Program-made: the position numbers and the translations under genes
Notes under the pieces: model-generated
Database searches by the model: none
Seen by the model: only the letters and a program-made list of their open reading frames with translations
What the model was told of the DNA's origin: nothing
From: Verrucomicrobiia bacterium
GTDB taxonomy: Bacteria; Verrucomicrobiota; Verrucomicrobiia; Palsa-1439
Reading direction: 5' to 3'
Length of the DNA: 64,000 nt
Assembly (NCBI GenBank): GCA_022072455.1
Contig: JAJVHY010000007.1
Span: 88,425 to 152,424, forward strand
Part shown: piece after piece, positions 1 through 8,887 of the stretch
Position numbering within the stretch: the first letter of the stretch is position 1
Layout of the letters: each line of letters begins with the position of its first letter

Positions 1-241
1 CTCCCGCGCCTACCAACAGGAACGGCACATAGGGCCGAAACTTCTGGTATGGAGTCGCCGCCACGGTCGCGCAGAGGACGCCACCGAGCGACAACCAGAC
101 GAGTTGCCGCTTCAGCAGATAATTCGCGTCGCCATACTTGTCGCGCGCCTGCATCGAGCTCGTGCTGAAAAGCATGACGATGCCGACGGTGACCAGCATC
201 AATGTCACGATCAACAGCAGTATGGCGGCTTTGTTTTTCAT
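1..241 (-). CDS. ftsW: FtsW, septal peptidoglycan glycosyltransferase (N-terminal part)
   Basis: The frame opens at an ATG at 241 and runs off the left edge, giving about 80 residues. It begins with a short basic tail, a first membrane helix, then FSTSSMQARDKYGDANYLLK and a second helix. The spacing FSxSS...A....GD...FLKRQ is the known N-terminus of SEDS-family FtsW/RodA, and position in a dcw cluster argues for FtsW. FtsW polymerises glycan strands at the septum with FtsI, whose gene lies upstream in the same operon. Sixty bases separate it from the LysM gene. Only the first two membrane segments are visible, so catalytic residues cannot be checked. Confidence 0.85.
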   Translation of the reverse strand, partial: MKNKAAILLLIVTLMLVTVGIVMLFSTSSMQARDKYGDANYLLKRQLVWLSLGGVLCATVAATPYQKFRPYVPFLLVGAG

Positions 242-301
242 CGGTTGACGCCGGCGCGGGACGGGGTTCAACCCCGCCCCGCGTTGCGGCGCGTGAGCGA
301 A

Positions 302-1240
302 TTAATTGCTCGTGGTAACGATCGGGGCCGTGACCACTGCCGGCGTTGGCGTCGGCGCGGTGGTCGTCGCTTGTTGCGGCGCGCCGGGGATCATCAATTT
401 CTGGCCGACCATGATGCGTTTCGGGTCGGAGATGTTGTTGGCCTTCAACAACTGATCCACGGTGACCTTGTGTTTCTTCGCGATGGTTGCCGGGGTTTCG
501 CCAATGTCCACGACATGCACTGTTTGGCCGCCTTCGACGTAGGCGCCGGGTTGCCATTCCGCATACGTGGTGGGCGCGATGCCGGCTTGCGCGGTGGTGG
601 TCGCCACGGCGGGCGCGGTGCCAGCCGGGATGGTGAGCTTCTGGTTGATCTTCAACGCGTCGCTGGTCAGGTTGTTGGCCTGCTTGATGGCCGTCACGCT
701 GACGTTGTGCGCTTTCGCGATCTTCCAGAGCGAGTCACCAGACTTGACGACATAGGCCGGGCCAGTAACGGCCGGGACCGCGGCATCGGCGGCCGGCGCG
801 CCGGCCGGTGGCGCTGCGGCAACCGGGGCGGTGGTCGGCTCGGCTTTGACCGGAATGGTCAGCTTCTGGTTGATCTTGAGGATCGAGGTCTTGGTCAGGT
901 TATTGGCGCTGGCCAATTCCGCCATGCTGACGCGTTCCGCACGCGCGATCTTCGAGAGGGTGTCGCCTTTTTTGACCACGTAGCTCCGGCTTACGACCGG
1001 CGCGGGCGCGGGCGCGGGCACACTCGCGATGGGCTGAACAGGAGCCAACGCTGGTACCATGGCCGTTGGATCCGGCGGTACAACTGTCGCAGGGCCGGTG
1101 GGGTCCGTGGGCGTGGTTTCGTTGGCGGCTAACTCGGGTGCACCTGTTTTGGCGCGGGAGCATCCTTCAAAAATGAAGATGCCGCCGATCACCAGCACGT
1201 GCAGGGCGACGACGATTAATACGACTTTCGATACTTTCAT
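302..1240 (-). CDS. LysM-repeat peptidoglycan-binding protein
   Basis: The 312-residue protein has an N-terminal hydrophobic segment (residues 5-24), a Pro/Ala-rich linker and three LysM modules at about 86-130, 162-205 and 240-285, each with the YVVKxGDxLxxIA...NNLxxxxLxxxQKLxIP pattern. LysM binds the glycan backbone, so this is probably a membrane-anchored wall-binding protein. Cys27 follows the hydrophobic segment but EGC is a poor lipobox, so anchoring by the helix is more likely. The ATG at 1240 has an AAAGGA ribosome site. It lies between murD and ftsW, a place where most dcw clusters have no gene, which suggests a role in division or septal wall work. Confidence 0.85.
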   Translation of the reverse strand: MKVSKVVLIVVALHVLVIGGIFIFEGCSRAKTGAPELAANETTPTDPTGPATVVPPDPTAMVPALAPVQPIASVPAPAPAPVVSRSYVVKKGDTLSKIARAERVSMAELASANNLTKTSILKINQKLTIPVKAEPTTAPVAAAPPAGAPAADAAVPAVTGPAYVVKSGDSLWKIAKAHNVSVTAIKQANNLTSDALKINQKLTIPAGTAPAVATTTAQAGIAPTTYAEWQPGAYVEGGQTVHVVDIGETPATIAKKHKVTVDQLLKANNISDPKRIMVGQKLMIPGAPQQATTTAPTPTPAVVTAPIVTTSN

Positions 1241-1298
1241 TGTTTCCTTTTGAGCTATTGGGTTTGGTTTGGTTGGGTTGATTGTTTTTGGCTCTGGC

Positions 1299-1357
1299 GT
1301 TGTAGCCGCAGCACACGCTGCGGGTGAATCCGCCGAAGCGCACGCTTCGGCTACAAC
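1299..1357. repeat. Palindromic repeat family A, copy 1
   Basis: Outer arms GTTGTAGCCG and CGGCTACAAC flank two inner hairpins (CCGCAGC/GCTGCGG and CCGAAGC/GCTTCGG), giving a three-way-junction shape shared with copies at 21543 and 44529. On the minus strand its TTGTAG supplies the last codon and the TAG stop of murD. Confidence 0.75.
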
Positions 1358-2706
1358 AGCGTTAGTACAGCTTCCTTGAATTTGTCCCCGCGGTCCTCAT
1401 AGTTCGCAAACATGTCAAAGCTGGCGCATGCCGGTGACAACAACACGGTGTCCCCCCGGCCCGCTTGCGCGGTTGCCACGCGAACGGCTTCCGCCATTGT
1501 CGCGGCGCGTTCGCACGGCGTCACGTCACTCCATGCGGTCACCATTTTGTCGCGTGCTTCGCCGATGAGCACGGCCACTTTGACTTTTTCCGCAATCACC
1601 TCCTTGATGCTGGAGAAGTTCAGTCCCTTGTCCCGGCCGCCGGCAATCAAGACCACCCGGCCTGGCAACGCCCGCAACGCCTTCTCCACTGCGTCCACGT
1701 TCGTCGCCTTCGAATCGTTGATAAATGTCACCCCGTCCTTCACCGCGACTACTTCGCCGCGGTGCGGTTGCGGGCAGTACGAACAAATCGCCTCGCGCAT
1801 CGCAGCGACCGGCAACTTCATCGCCAGTCCCGCCGCGAACGCCGCCAAAATGTTCTCCGCGTTGTGCAACCCGCGCAGGTTCGTCTCGTCCATCTTCATC
1901 AAAATGCCGTTGCACTCCGGCAACCGGCACCAAATCGTCTGGCCATCCGTCCAATCCACGCGCAAGTCCGCCTCCTGCCCGTACGCGCTGACGGTGATCA
2001 CCCGCGATTTCGGCCGGCAACCCACCTTGTTCATCCAGGCCAAGACCGACGTACTCACGATGGCGTAATCCTGCGACGTCTGATTCTCGAAAATGCGCGC
2101 CTTCGCTTTCGCGTAGGCTTCCATTGAACCGTGCCGGTCAATGTGGTCCGGCGTCAGGTTCAACCAAATCGCCACGTCCGGGCGGAACTGCTCGATACGC
2201 TCCAATTGGAACGAACTCGTCTCCAACACCACCGCATCCAACCCCGCGCTCTGCTCCACCGCCGCAGCGAATGCGTTTCCGATGTTACCGGCGGTGGCGG
2301 TCCGCTTGCCGGCGGATTCGAGCATCGCGTGGATCAACTCCGTCGTCGTCGTCTTCCCGTTCGTGCCGGTAATCGCGACGATCGGGCACAGGCAATACCG
2401 GTAGGCGAACTCCAACTCGCTCAAAACCGGCGTCCGCTGCCGCACCAACTCCGTCACGAGCGGGCGCTCGGGCGCAATGCCGGGACTCAACACCGCCAAA
2501 TCAAAATGCGCCGCCACGTCAAACCGGTTGCCCAGCTCGACGCGCACCCCGAGCTGCCGCAGCCGGTTGGCGCGTTCCACCAATTCCTCGGTATCCCCTT
2601 CGTCACGCACCACGACGCGCGCGCCGTCCCGTTGCAGCAATTCCGCGGCGGCCATCCCGCTCCGGCCCAGCCCCAACACCACGACATCCTTGTCTTTGAG
2701 TTCCAT
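1351..2706 (-). CDS. murD: UDP-N-acetylmuramoylalanine--D-glutamate ligase
   Basis: MurD adds D-glutamate to UDP-MurNAc-L-Ala in the cytoplasm. The 451-residue product shows the N-terminal VVVLGLGRSGMAAAELL nucleotide fold, the ATP-binding ITGTNGKTTTTEL loop, the Mur-ligase motif NLTPDHIDRHGSMEAYAKAK and the C-terminal NDSKATN and GGRDKG motifs. I start it at the ATG at 2706, two bases after the mraY stop and preceded by AAGG; an upstream start would add 20 residues inside mraY. The TAG stop at 1351-1353 lies in a palindromic repeat, so the extreme C-terminus is repeat-derived. Confidence 0.97.
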   Translation of the reverse strand: MELKDKDVVVLGLGRSGMAAAELLQRDGARVVVRDEGDTEELVERANRLRQLGVRVELGNRFDVAAHFDLAVLSPGIAPERPLVTELVRQRTPVLSELEFAYRYCLCPIVAITGTNGKTTTTELIHAMLESAGKRTATAGNIGNAFAAAVEQSAGLDAVVLETSSFQLERIEQFRPDVAIWLNLTPDHIDRHGSMEAYAKAKARIFENQTSQDYAIVSTSVLAWMNKVGCRPKSRVITVSAYGQEADLRVDWTDGQTIWCRLPECNGILMKMDETNLRGLHNAENILAAFAAGLAMKLPVAAMREAICSYCPQPHRGEVVAVKDGVTFINDSKATNVDAVEKALRALPGRVVLIAGGRDKGLNFSSIKEVIAEKVKVAVLIGEARDKMVTAWSDVTPCERAATMAEAVRVATAQAGRGDTVLLSPACASFDMFANYEDRGDKFKEAVLTLL

Positions 2707-2708
2707 GG

Positions 2709-3815
2709 TTACCTTAGTTTGAGTGTTGCCAATCCCAACAACGCGAAAATGACCGACAAGATCCAAAACCGGGTCGTGATCTTGGTCTCGCTCCAGCCGA
2801 GTTCTTCAAAGTGATGATGAATCGGCGTGCGCTTGAAAATCCGGTAGCTCTTGCCGCGCAGCTTGCAGCCGGCCACTTGAATCACCACCGACGCCGCCTC
2901 CATCACGAAAATGCCACCGACGATGATCAACACGAGTTCCTGTTTGATCATCAGCGCGATCGCCCCAATCAACCCGCCAATCGCCAGCGACCCGGTATCG
3001 CCCATGAACACCTCGGCCGGGTGACAGTTGAACCAGAGAAAACCGAGACTCGCGCCGATCAACGCCGCGCATACCACCGTCAACTCCGCCGCGCCGGGCA
3101 CAAAAGGAATCGTGAGATAGCTCGCGAGCTTCGCGTTACCGGCGACGAAGGTCATCACGGTGAACGCCAGCGCCGCCGTCAACGTGCAGCCAATCGCCAG
3201 GCCGTCCATGCCGTCGGTCAGATTCACAGCGTTGGACGCGCTCGTCAGGACGAACGCAAACCAGATGAGCATGAAAATCCCCATGTCCAGAATCACCGGC
3301 AACTTCACGAACGGCAGATAAAATTGCCGGGCAATCTCGCCAACCGTCGGATGAAACCCGAGATACACCCCCAGCGCGATGCCGCACAACATCTGGGCCG
3401 CGAACTTTGTTTTGCTGCTGATGCCCTTCGAGTTGCGTTTTGTAACCTTCGCGAAGTCATCAAGGAAACCAACGAAGCCCAAGCACAACACCGTCGCGAG
3501 GCAGAGCAACACGAGCGGATTATCCGGTCGCGCCCATAAGATCGTCGCGTCAATCACCGCCCACAAAATCAACACGCCGCCCATCGTGGGCGTGCCGGTC
3601 TTATGCCCGTGTTTCTCCGCGAGCGGCCCGAGATCATCGGCCCCGCGAATCGGCTGGCCGAATTTCAACTCGGCCAACTTCCGAATCATCCACGGCCCGG
3701 TCACGACACAAATCAGCATTGCCGTGATCGCGGCAAAAACCGCGCGGAACGTCGTGTACTGAAACACGCGCAACGGAGTGAAATACTCCGTCAACTGACT
3801 CAAATAAAACAGCAT
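2709..3815 (-). CDS. mraY: Phospho-N-acetylmuramoyl-pentapeptide transferase
   Basis: MraY moves phospho-MurNAc-pentapeptide onto undecaprenyl phosphate to make lipid I in the inner membrane. The 368-residue polytopic protein carries the family motifs FLDDFAKV, NLTDGMDGLAIG and FMGDTGSLAIGG and the histidine-rich loop RTPIHHHFEELGW near the C-terminus. Length is normal for the family. It lies between murF (29 bases upstream) and murD (2 bases downstream), the usual order, and is surely co-transcribed. Confidence 0.97.
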   Translation of the reverse strand: MLFYLSQLTEYFTPLRVFQYTTFRAVFAAITAMLICVVTGPWMIRKLAELKFGQPIRGADDLGPLAEKHGHKTGTPTMGGVLILWAVIDATILWARPDNPLVLLCLATVLCLGFVGFLDDFAKVTKRNSKGISSKTKFAAQMLCGIALGVYLGFHPTVGEIARQFYLPFVKLPVILDMGIFMLIWFAFVLTSASNAVNLTDGMDGLAIGCTLTAALAFTVMTFVAGNAKLASYLTIPFVPGAAELTVVCAALIGASLGFLWFNCHPAEVFMGDTGSLAIGGLIGAIALMIKQELVLIIVGGIFVMEAASVVIQVAGCKLRGKSYRIFKRTPIHHHFEELGWSETKITTRFWILSVIFALLGLATLKLR

Positions 3816-3844
3816 CTCCTTGTTTCCTGCTTACCGCTCCCCAA

Positions 3845-5236
3845 CTACTTCAGTTCAAACGCCGCCAAAACTTTTTCCAACTGCATACCCCGCGAACCCT
3901 TCAACAACACAAAATCCCCGTCGCGCAACAACCAGCGCAACAAATCCGCCGCCTGCTGCGCGTCACTGACCGGTAACACGCGATGCGATTCCATTCCGCG
4001 GCTGACCGCGCCATCCGCGATCCAGCGCGCGTTCGGGCCAACCGTGACCAGCAACGCCAACTGACTCTGCGCTGCCAGCGCGCCAATTTCCAAATGCGCC
4101 GGGCGGGAGTGTTCGCCGAGTTCGAGCATGTCGCCGAGCACCGCGATCTTGCGCCCCTTACCGGGCGTCTCGCGAATCATCCGCAAGGCGGCCGTCATCG
4201 AAACGACGTTGGCGTTGTAGCAATCGTTGACGAACCGGATGCCGGCGCGCGTGACTTCCTGCATCCGCATGCCGGGGAACTCCATCGTTTCGAGGCCTTC
4301 CCGGATTTCGTCGAGGTCCATGCCCTGCATGTAACCGACCGCTGCCGCTTGCAGCGCGTTGTAAATCTGATGCCGGCCGAGCGTGCGCAGCCGGATGTAA
4401 ACGTCCTCGCGTTTCTTCGCGATGTTCAGCCGGAACTTCACGTCGCCGTTGATCTTGATCTCGCTGGCGCGGATGTCCGCAAAATTTTCGATGCCGACGC
4501 TGACCACGGCGGCGCGGGTGCGCGCGCGGAGTTCGGCGAACCATTTGTCATCCGCGTTCAACACCGCCAACCCCTCCCCATTCGCCGGCAACCCTTCGAG
4601 GAGCGCGCCTTTTTCTTTGGCCACACCGGCTTCGCCGCCGAGGAACTCGGCATGCGCCAGCCCGATGTTGGTGATGACGCCGACTTCCGGTTTGCAGAAG
4701 CCGGTCAGTTGCGCGATCTCGCCGGGATGACTCGTGCCCAGCTCGAACACGCCGAAATCATATTCGGGATTGAGCTTCAGCAGATTCAACGGCAGGCCGA
4801 TGTGGTTGTTCTTGTTGCCCTCGGTCTTGATGACGTTGAACCGCTGGCCGAGGACGGCCGCGATCATTTCTTTCGTCGTCGTTTTCCCGGACGAGCCGGT
4901 AATTCCGATGACGCGGGTAGTGGGGGGCATTAGCCGGCGGTAGTTCGTTGCGAGTTTGTGCAGCGCGGTGAGGGTGTTCTGGACTTGGAGAAGCGCAAGA
5001 ACACTAGGCGAGTTGGCTGCACGGGTAGGATGGTGCGAGACTACCGCCGCGGATGCCCCCCGCTGCGCCGCGTCATCCAAAAATTCATGACCGTCAAAAT
5101 GTGGGCCCTGCAAGGCGATGAAACAATCGCCGCGTTCGAGCGCCCGCGTGTCGGTGCTCACTTGGCGCACCGGCTGGTCCGGGTTGCCCTGGATCAATTC
5201 CGCACCGCAAAGTTCGGCAAATTCAGCTAGGCGCAT
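3845..5236 (-). CDS. murF: UDP-MurNAc-tripeptide--D-Ala-D-Ala ligase
   Basis: MurF adds the D-Ala-D-Ala dipeptide to the UDP-MurNAc tripeptide. The protein (463 residues from the chosen start) has the MurE/F-type N-terminal domain (STDTRALERGDCFIAL), the P-loop ITGSSGKTTTKEM and the C-terminal FVNDCYNAN and LGDMLELG motifs. A GTG at 5245 is possible, but the ATG at 5236 follows AGGTGG at good spacing and starts at MRLAEFAELCGAELI; it overlaps the end of murE by 10 bases, implying coupling. Confidence 0.96.
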   Translation of the reverse strand: MRLAEFAELCGAELIQGNPDQPVRQVSTDTRALERGDCFIALQGPHFDGHEFLDDAAQRGASAAVVSHHPTRAANSPSVLALLQVQNTLTALHKLATNYRRLMPPTTRVIGITGSSGKTTTKEMIAAVLGQRFNVIKTEGNKNNHIGLPLNLLKLNPEYDFGVFELGTSHPGEIAQLTGFCKPEVGVITNIGLAHAEFLGGEAGVAKEKGALLEGLPANGEGLAVLNADDKWFAELRARTRAAVVSVGIENFADIRASEIKINGDVKFRLNIAKKREDVYIRLRTLGRHQIYNALQAAAVGYMQGMDLDEIREGLETMEFPGMRMQEVTRAGIRFVNDCYNANVVSMTAALRMIRETPGKGRKIAVLGDMLELGEHSRPAHLEIGALAAQSQLALLVTVGPNARWIADGAVSRGMESHRVLPVSDAQQAADLLRWLLRDGDFVLLKGSRGMQLEKVLAAFELK

Positions 5237-6723
5237 TGTTTCCACCTGGAACCCAGATTCATGAAATAGTCTTCCACCACTTGCCGGTCGTTGAACGGCA
5301 CGACCGTGTCGGTGAATTCCTGATAAGTTTCGTGGCCTTTGCCGGCGATGAGGACGCTGTCGCCGGGGCGCGCGAGGTCGAGCGCGCGCTCAATGGCTTC
5401 GCGGCGATCAAGGATCACTTGATACCGGTTGCGTTTGTCAGCCGGGTAGCCGGCTTCGATCTGCTGGACAATCGCGCGCGGATCTTCGGTGCGCGGGTTG
5501 TCGCTCGTGAGAATGGAAAAGTCCGCGAGTTCGCAGGCCGCCGCGCCCATCGGCGCGCGTTTGCCGGTATCACGGTCGCCGCCGCAGCCGAAAACACAAA
5601 GCAACCGGCCTTTGGTCAGTTCGTTGACGGTCAACAACACGTTGCGCAACGCGTCTTCGGTGTGCGCGTAGTCCACGTAGACGTGGAAAGGTTGGCCGGT
5701 GTTGAGCCGTTGCAGCCGCCCCGGCACCGCCGGCATGTGCGCGAGGGCACGTTCGGTGGTCGCGAGGTCAATGCCCAACGCGTAGGCTGCACCGATGGCA
5801 GCGAGCGCGTTGTGAACATTGTACCGGCCGTTCAATGGCAGCAATACGGGCACGCAGCCCTGCGGGGTGCGAACGACGAAGTATGTTCCGTCCGCTGACA
5901 CACGAACATCGGTCGCGCGAATGGTCGCATCACCTAGGACGCCGTACGTCACGACGGCGTTTTCCCCACCCAGGCCCGCGATCAATCGGCGTCCATACTC
6001 ATCGTCCGCATTCACCACCGCACGGCCGCGTTTCCGCATTGCGCCCAGCGAGGCGAACAGCCTCGACTTGGCTTTGAAATAGTCTTCCATCGTCTGGTGG
6101 TAATCGAGATGGTCTTGCGAGAGATTCGTGAAAATCGCGACGTCGTAATCAATTCCGTCCACCCGGTGGAGGTCGAGCGCGTGCGAACTGACTTCCATCG
6201 CCACCCCACCGCAACCGGCCCGCAACATCTGGCTCATCAAATCTTGAATCTCGACCGACTCCGGCGTCGTCCGCGCAGCCGGGATGATGCGTTGGCCGAC
6301 TTGGTATTGGACGGTGCCGAGCAAACCCGCGCCGATGCCGGCGGCTTCCAGAATTTCCCGCACCATGAAGGCGGTCGTGGTCTTGCCATTCGTGCCGGTC
6401 ACGCCGACGACTTTGAGTTGCTGCGACGGATGATTGTAGAACCGTGCTGCCGCCAACGCCAACGTCAGCCGGGCGTCCTGCACCTTGATGCGGGTGGCGC
6501 GCGGATTCATCCCGGTTTCGCGTTCACAAACGATGGCGGTCGCACCGCGTTCGACGGCGGATTCGACGAACCGGTGGCCGTCGGTGTTTTCGCCACGCAT
6601 GGCGACGAACAAGTTGCCGGGCATGACGCGCCGCGAATCGTACGTGATGCCGGTGATATCGCGGTCGAGCGAGCCTTCGACGGTGAGGGTTTTGACGGTT
6701 TGGAGAATGTCGGTGAGTTTCAT
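5227..6723 (-). CDS. murE: UDP-MurNAc-L-Ala-D-Glu--meso-diaminopimelate ligase
   Basis: MurE adds the third stem-peptide residue. The 498-residue protein has the N-terminal substrate domain (ITYDSRRVMPGNLFVAM), the P-loop VTGTNGKTTTAFM, the carbamylated-lysine region and the C-terminal motif DNPRTEDP. DNPR is the signature of enzymes that select meso-diaminopimelate rather than lysine, so the wall is predicted to be DAP-type. Its ATG shares one base with the ftsI TGA (TGATG), a coupled junction. Confidence 0.97.
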   Translation of the reverse strand: MKLTDILQTVKTLTVEGSLDRDITGITYDSRRVMPGNLFVAMRGENTDGHRFVESAVERGATAIVCERETGMNPRATRIKVQDARLTLALAAARFYNHPSQQLKVVGVTGTNGKTTTAFMVREILEAAGIGAGLLGTVQYQVGQRIIPAARTTPESVEIQDLMSQMLRAGCGGVAMEVSSHALDLHRVDGIDYDVAIFTNLSQDHLDYHQTMEDYFKAKSRLFASLGAMRKRGRAVVNADDEYGRRLIAGLGGENAVVTYGVLGDATIRATDVRVSADGTYFVVRTPQGCVPVLLPLNGRYNVHNALAAIGAAYALGIDLATTERALAHMPAVPGRLQRLNTGQPFHVYVDYAHTEDALRNVLLTVNELTKGRLLCVFGCGGDRDTGKRAPMGAAACELADFSILTSDNPRTEDPRAIVQQIEAGYPADKRNRYQVILDRREAIERALDLARPGDSVLIAGKGHETYQEFTDTVVPFNDRQVVEDYFMNLGSRWKQCA

Positions 6724-8444
6724 CAGAGCTGCGCTACTTTCTTCTCTTCGGGCTCGGCAAATTGCGGCGGGATGGCGAGGTATTGGGTGACCTTTTCAGC
6801 CACGCCACGGAAGACCGGCCCCGCGACGGTGCCGCCGTAGTACGAACCGCTCGTGGGATTATCCAACGAGACCAAAATGGAAATCTCCGGGTCCGCCGCC
6901 GGCAAGTAGCCGATGAACGAGGAGTAATATTTGCGAACGTATTGGCCGTTTTCGATTTTCTGCGCGGTGCCGGTTTTGCCGGCGGCGTCGTAGCCCTTGA
7001 CCGCGGCCTTCGGGGCCGTGCCGTCAGCAGCCGGCACTTTGCGGAGGGCTGCCGCCATGAGAATGCTGGCGCGCGGCGTAATCGGCTGCGCGATTTGTTG
7101 CGGCGGGTAGGTCAGCAACGGGACGTTGTTTTCGTCCACGATGGATTTAATGATCTGCGGTTTGAAGAGCCGGCCGCCGTTGGCCATGGCATTGACGGCC
7201 ATGATCATTTGCAGCGGCGTCGCAGCAATTTCGTGGCCCATCGGAATGCGGCTGATCGAAAGCGGCGTCCATCGGGTCAGCGGATGTGCGATACCGGAAA
7301 CCTCCCCCGGCAAGGCGATGCCGGTCTTGCGGCCGAAACCGAAGTTGCGGATGTACTGGTAAAGCTTGGCGGCACCGAGGCGTTGAATCGCGATTTTGGC
7401 GGCGCCAATGTTGCTGGACTTGTAGAGAATTTCCGAGACGCTGAGAACGCTGTACGGATGGGCATCGTGCAGGATGCGGCCGCCGTAGAGCCACGCGCCG
7501 TTTTCGCAGTCGAACCGGTCGTCCAGCCGGATGGTGCCTTCGTTGAGCGCACCGGAGGCGACCACGATTTTGAAGGTCGAGCCCGGTTCGGCGACGTCAC
7601 TGACGCAGCGGTTCCGCCGGGAATCGGCGGGGGCGTTGCCGGGTTGGTTGGGGTCGAAGGTCGGCCGGGAACTCATGGCGAGGATTTCGCCGGTCTTCGG
7701 ACGCGTGACGATGATGACGCCGGCACTCGGATGGAATTCCGCCATCGCCTTGTCGAGTTCGGTCTCGGCAATGTGTTGGATGACTTGGTCAATGGTGAGC
7801 ACGACGTGAAAGCCGTCGCGCGGGCCGATGCCTTCGGCGCGTAAGGCGCGGATTTCCCGGCCTTTGCGATCGCGTTCGATGACTTCGTAGCCAGCCAGGC
7901 CTTGGAGGTATTGTTCGAGGACGGACTCGATGCCTTGAACGCCCCGGTGTTCGTTGTCCACGAAGCCGAGGACGTGACTGGCGAGCGGGCCGTTGGGGTA
8001 AGTGCGGAGAAGTTGGTCTTCGAACACCAAGCCGCGAATGTTCAGCGCCTTGATTTGGGCGATAGTGTCTTCATCGACTTTGGTTTTGAGGCGCACGTAC
8101 TTGCCGGACCCGGTCAGCTTCGCCTGCAACACCGCGAGGTCCAGCTTGAGGAACGGCGCGAGTTTCTGCGCGATGGCCGGGGCGTTGGAAGCCGTAATGC
8201 TCGGGTCGGCTGCAACGATGCGGACGGACTGGCTGTTGGCGAGCAAGTTATTGTTGCAGTCCCGAATTTCGCCACGCCGACCTTGCCGGCGGACGACTTG
8301 TTCGCGGTTGGATTCGGCGACGCCGGCCAGTTCCGTGCGGCGGAAGACCTGCAAGTCCACCAAGCGACCGGCCAACGCGGTGAACGATAGCGAAAGACAG
8401 AGTACAACAGCGAGGGCACGTTGTTTGTGAGTCCACCCACTCAT
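6723..8444 (-). CDS. ftsI: Division transpeptidase FtsI (PBP3-type)
   Basis: Class B penicillin-binding protein that cross-links septal peptidoglycan with FtsW. From the ATG at 8444 it has 573 residues: a short cytoplasmic tail, one signal anchor (about residues 8-27), the PBP dimerisation domain and the transpeptidase domain with SxxK at Ser289 (PGSTFK), SxN at 343-345 (SSN) and KTG at 490-492. No PASTA domain follows. An upstream start would add 23 residues inside the ftsL-like gene; the chosen ATG makes a 4-base ATGA overlap with that gene's stop. Confidence 0.96.
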   Translation of the reverse strand: MSGWTHKQRALAVVLCLSLSFTALAGRLVDLQVFRRTELAGVAESNREQVVRRQGRRGEIRDCNNNLLANSQSVRIVAADPSITASNAPAIAQKLAPFLKLDLAVLQAKLTGSGKYVRLKTKVDEDTIAQIKALNIRGLVFEDQLLRTYPNGPLASHVLGFVDNEHRGVQGIESVLEQYLQGLAGYEVIERDRKGREIRALRAEGIGPRDGFHVVLTIDQVIQHIAETELDKAMAEFHPSAGVIIVTRPKTGEILAMSSRPTFDPNQPGNAPADSRRNRCVSDVAEPGSTFKIVVASGALNEGTIRLDDRFDCENGAWLYGGRILHDAHPYSVLSVSEILYKSSNIGAAKIAIQRLGAAKLYQYIRNFGFGRKTGIALPGEVSGIAHPLTRWTPLSISRIPMGHEIAATPLQMIMAVNAMANGGRLFKPQIIKSIVDENNVPLLTYPPQQIAQPITPRASILMAAALRKVPAADGTAPKAAVKGYDAAGKTGTAQKIENGQYVRKYYSSFIGYLPAADPEISILVSLDNPTSGSYYGGTVAGPVFRGVAEKVTQYLAIPPQFAEPEEKKVAQL

Positions 8445-8824
8445 CGCGAGACCACCTGTCGGGGTTTGGTTGACGGCGCCGGGCGGACCGCCGGCAGGAA
8501 GCGCGTATCCCATTCGGGACCGGGTTCGAGCAGCCGGATGGTCTGCGCCTCGCGCGGGGCAACAAGGCCAAGACCATAGTGCTGGCAGCGGGCTTCGAGC
8601 CAGGCCGGCGATTTCAGTTGGGCGAGTTGCGCGGCGAGCATCGTGTTGCGTTTTTCGCTGGCGAGCAGCGTCGCTTCGCGTTTCTTGATCTCGTCGCCGA
8701 GCCGGTAGATCTGGTTTTTCTGCCAGACATAACCGACACCAATGGCGCCGATGCTCATACAGGTCAGGAGCGATCTGGCGACTGTGCCAAACCGCAACGG
8801 CTCGCGTTTACGATTACTTCTCAT
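8441..8824 (-). CDS. ftsL: FtsL-like small division protein
   Basis: The 127-residue protein has a basic N-terminus, one membrane helix (about 15-33) and a periplasmic segment (about 36-75) rich in charged heptads, then a Pro-rich tail. Topology, size and place between rsmH and ftsI match FtsL, which pairs with FtsB by coiled coil and recruits FtsI/FtsW. FtsL is poorly conserved in sequence, so the call rests on topology and synteny. The stop overlaps the ftsI start by four bases. Confidence 0.75.
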   Translation of the reverse strand: MRSNRKREPLRFGTVARSLLTCMSIGAIGVGYVWQKNQIYRLGDEIKKREATLLASEKRNTMLAAQLAQLKSPAWLEARCQHYGLGLVAPREAQTIRLLEPGPEWDTRFLPAVRPAPSTKPRQVVSR

Positions 8825-8887
8825 GCTTCAAATTTCCCCGGTGGCCGTTTCCTTGGTAACGGCCACCGGCGGGGTTCCCCACCCCCA

